Below are positions 62,756-64,000 of a stretch of DNA of 64,000 bases, one piece after another (within the stretch, counting starts at the first letter, position 1; every line of letters begins with the position of its first letter). Source of the stretch: an uncultured Mycoplasmatota bacterium. Lineage in GTDB: Bacteria > Bacillota_I > Bacilli_A > RF39 > UBA660. The notes under the pieces are model-generated. The model saw only the letters and a program-made list of their open reading frames with translations, ran no database searches and was not told the DNA's origin. The DNA lies in assembly GCA_900545005.1 (NCBI GenBank), contig UQXO01000003.1, forward strand, positions 1 to 64,000, given 5' to 3'. The translations under genes were made by a program, and so were the position numbers.

Positions 62756-64000
62756 TATTAATCATTTCCTTCCTTAATTTTTTGGCCATTTCTAAACGTT
62801 CTTTAAACATTTTAATAGCATCTTCAATAACTTCTCCCGTTGTTAAATCAATACCACATTTCTTCAAAATATTTAATGGGTAATCAGACCCTCCACTACT
62901 TAAAAATTCTAAATAATTATCTAAAGCATTTTCTTTTTGATTTAATATGTCATTAGCTATTTTTATCGCACAACTAAAACCAGTTGCATACTTATATACA
63001 TAAAACGGAGTATAAAAATGAGGAATACGAGACCATTCATAGCCAATCTCTTTATCACTTACCATCTCATCACCATAATAAAGTCTATTCAAATCATAAT
63101 AAGTCTTATACAAAGACTCAGCCGTTATTGGCATTCCTTCCATATCCATATTATGAACTAAATACTCAAATTCTGCAAACTGAGTCTGACGATAAACTGT
63201 TGCTCTAAATTCATCTAAAAACTTAGTCAAATAAAACATTTTTTCTTCATCAGATTTAGCATTTTTTAACATATACTCATTCAATAAAACTTCATTAACC
63301 GTCGAAGCTATCTCGGCTAAAAAAATTGGATAACTACTATTTACAAAATCCTGCTTTTTATTAGAATAATATGAATGCATAGCATGTCCCAACTCATGAA
63401 TAACCGTCGAAACTGAAGTATAATCCCCTTCAAAATTAACAGAAACATAGGGTTCTACCCCGTAAGTTCCCCATTCATAAGCTCCACTTCGTTTACCATC
63501 ATTATTGTATCTATCAATCCATCTTTTCTTAAAAGCTTGACTTAAATCCTCTAAATAAGTACCTCCAAGTGGCTTTAAAGCTTTCATAATAATTGCCTCA
63601 GCCTCAGTAAAACTATACTTTTTATCGTTAGGTTTAGATAATTCCAAATGTAAATCATACATATGTAACTCATTAAGATTTAACATTTCTTTTCTAAAAG
63701 CTAAATAATCATAAAGACTATCTAAATTTTTATGAACAGTCCCAATCAAATTCAAATAAACATCTTTAGAAATATCATCCTCATATAGACTATACTCCAT
63801 ACAAGAATTAAAATTACGTATCTTCGTAATGAAATTATCTTCCTTAACTTGTCCTTTATAAAGAGATGCTAAAGTATTTTGATGAGCCTCATAAAACGCA
63901 TAATACTTCTTAAAAGCTTCTATTCTTACATCACGATTTTTATCTATCATATAATTAGAATAAGTACTGTGATTTAAAGGTAATACTTTCCCATCTTTAG
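62742..64000 (-). CDS. pepF: Oligoendopeptidase F, 5' end cut by right edge
   Basis: This is an M3-family zinc peptidase acting on short cytoplasmic peptides. The active site is [18 protein letters not shown], followed by [11 protein letters not shown]. Reading continues upstream of the ATG at 63950 to the window edge as [17 protein letters not shown], which aligns with the interior of PepF. That ATG is therefore internal and about one third of the protein lies outside the window. It overlaps dnaJ by 14 bases. Confidence 0.92.
   Translation of the reverse strand, partial: KDGKVLPLNHSTYSNYMIDKNRDVRIEAFKKYYAFYEAHQNTLASLYKGQVKEDNFITKIRNFNSCMEYSLYEDDISKDVYLNLIGTVHKNLDSLYDYLAFRKEMLNLNELHMYDLHLELSKPNDKKYSFTEAEAIIMKALKPLGGTYLEDLSQAFKKRWIDRYNNDGKRSGAYEWGTYGVEPYVSVNFEGDYTSVSTVIHELGHAMHSYYSNKKQDFVNSSYPIFLAEIASTVNEVLLNEYMLKNAKSDEEKMFYLTKFLDEFRATVYRQTQFAEFEYLVHNMDMEGMPITAESLYKTYYDLNRLYYGDEMVSDKEIGYEWSRIPHFYTPFYVYKYATGFSCAIKIANDILNQKENALDNYLEFLSSGGSDYPLNILKKCGIDLTTGEVIEDAIKMFKERLEMAKKLRKEMINNGSK

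Noticed and set aside
1..64000. CRISPR arrays, tRNA or rRNA genes, insertion sequences or prophage
   Set aside because: No regular spacer-repeat array, no tRNA or rRNA signature, no transposase and no phage structural gene was seen on either strand.

Overview
The window is AT-rich DNA from a low-GC Gram-positive bacterium using the standard code (TGA is a stop, for example at 48217). Several things point to a small-genome, anaerobic, gut-type Bacilli lineage of the uncultured RF39 / Erysipelotrichia-like kind rather than a true wall-less mollicute. It has murC, murD, ftsW and rodZ. It has a TagGH-type glycan exporter, an oxygen-sensitive NrdD/NrdG ribonucleotide reductase, a T-box tRNA synthetase leader, and a gpsB-rnpB pair. 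It also has sporulation-associated relatives (Cse60, a CotD-like coat protein, a SpoVB-type flippase). No species can be named from the sequence alone.

Layout. 1-15.6 kb: start of an unknown gene cut by the left edge; a glycine-rich surface protein; an AI-2E family transporter; a 43-residue membrane protein; recD2; a winged-helix phosphoesterase; a DUF975-CmpB membrane protein and a VanY-type carboxypeptidase; two unknowns; murC, pgsA, rodZ; RNase P RNA; gpsB; and a large surface protein. This block is bracketed by two inverted, related 281/283-bp non-coding elements with terminal inverted repeats and five TTTTGACYA-like iterons. 15.6-21.5 kb: the nrdD-nrdG-dut operon, divergent from a Crp/Fnr-type regulator with a palindrome between them; a small acidic protein; ftsW with a TTG start; and a decayed DUF4143 ATPase. 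21.5-28.5 kb: YgjP-type peptidase, murD, a GNAT enzyme, mutM, polA, rpoZ and a lone prepilin-like protein.

28.5-41.3 kb: an eleven-gene cluster, all on the minus strand, for an ABC-exported, lipid-linked cell-wall polysaccharide (ATPase, permease, glycosyltransferases, RgpF-like enzyme, a methyltransferase-HAD fusion, DUF2142, DUF2304, a small flippase and Glf). 41.5-46.2 kb: one more glycosyltransferase, a CDP-alcohol transferase, fmt, and an HD protein-tyrS operon behind a very short T-box leader. 46.2-53.7 kb: a cadherin-like-repeat surface protein, YtxH/DUF948 envelope proteins, a lipoprotein, trmB, an Asn-rich protein, a MOP flippase and Cse60. 53.7-64 kb: another surface protein with a divergent ribbon-helix-helix gene, a polymerase/ligase-like membrane protein with a GT4 enzyme, engB, a CotD-like protein, ffh, a fourth surface protein, dnaJ and the 3' part of pepF.

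Most genes are on the minus strand and tightly packed. Many intrinsic terminators are built onto the stop codon of the gene they end. The most unusual items are the two inverted iteron elements next to surface-protein genes, the T-box leader that seems to lack a canonical stem I, the palindrome placed near -41.5 of the nrdD promoter, and a modular family of four secreted surface proteins.
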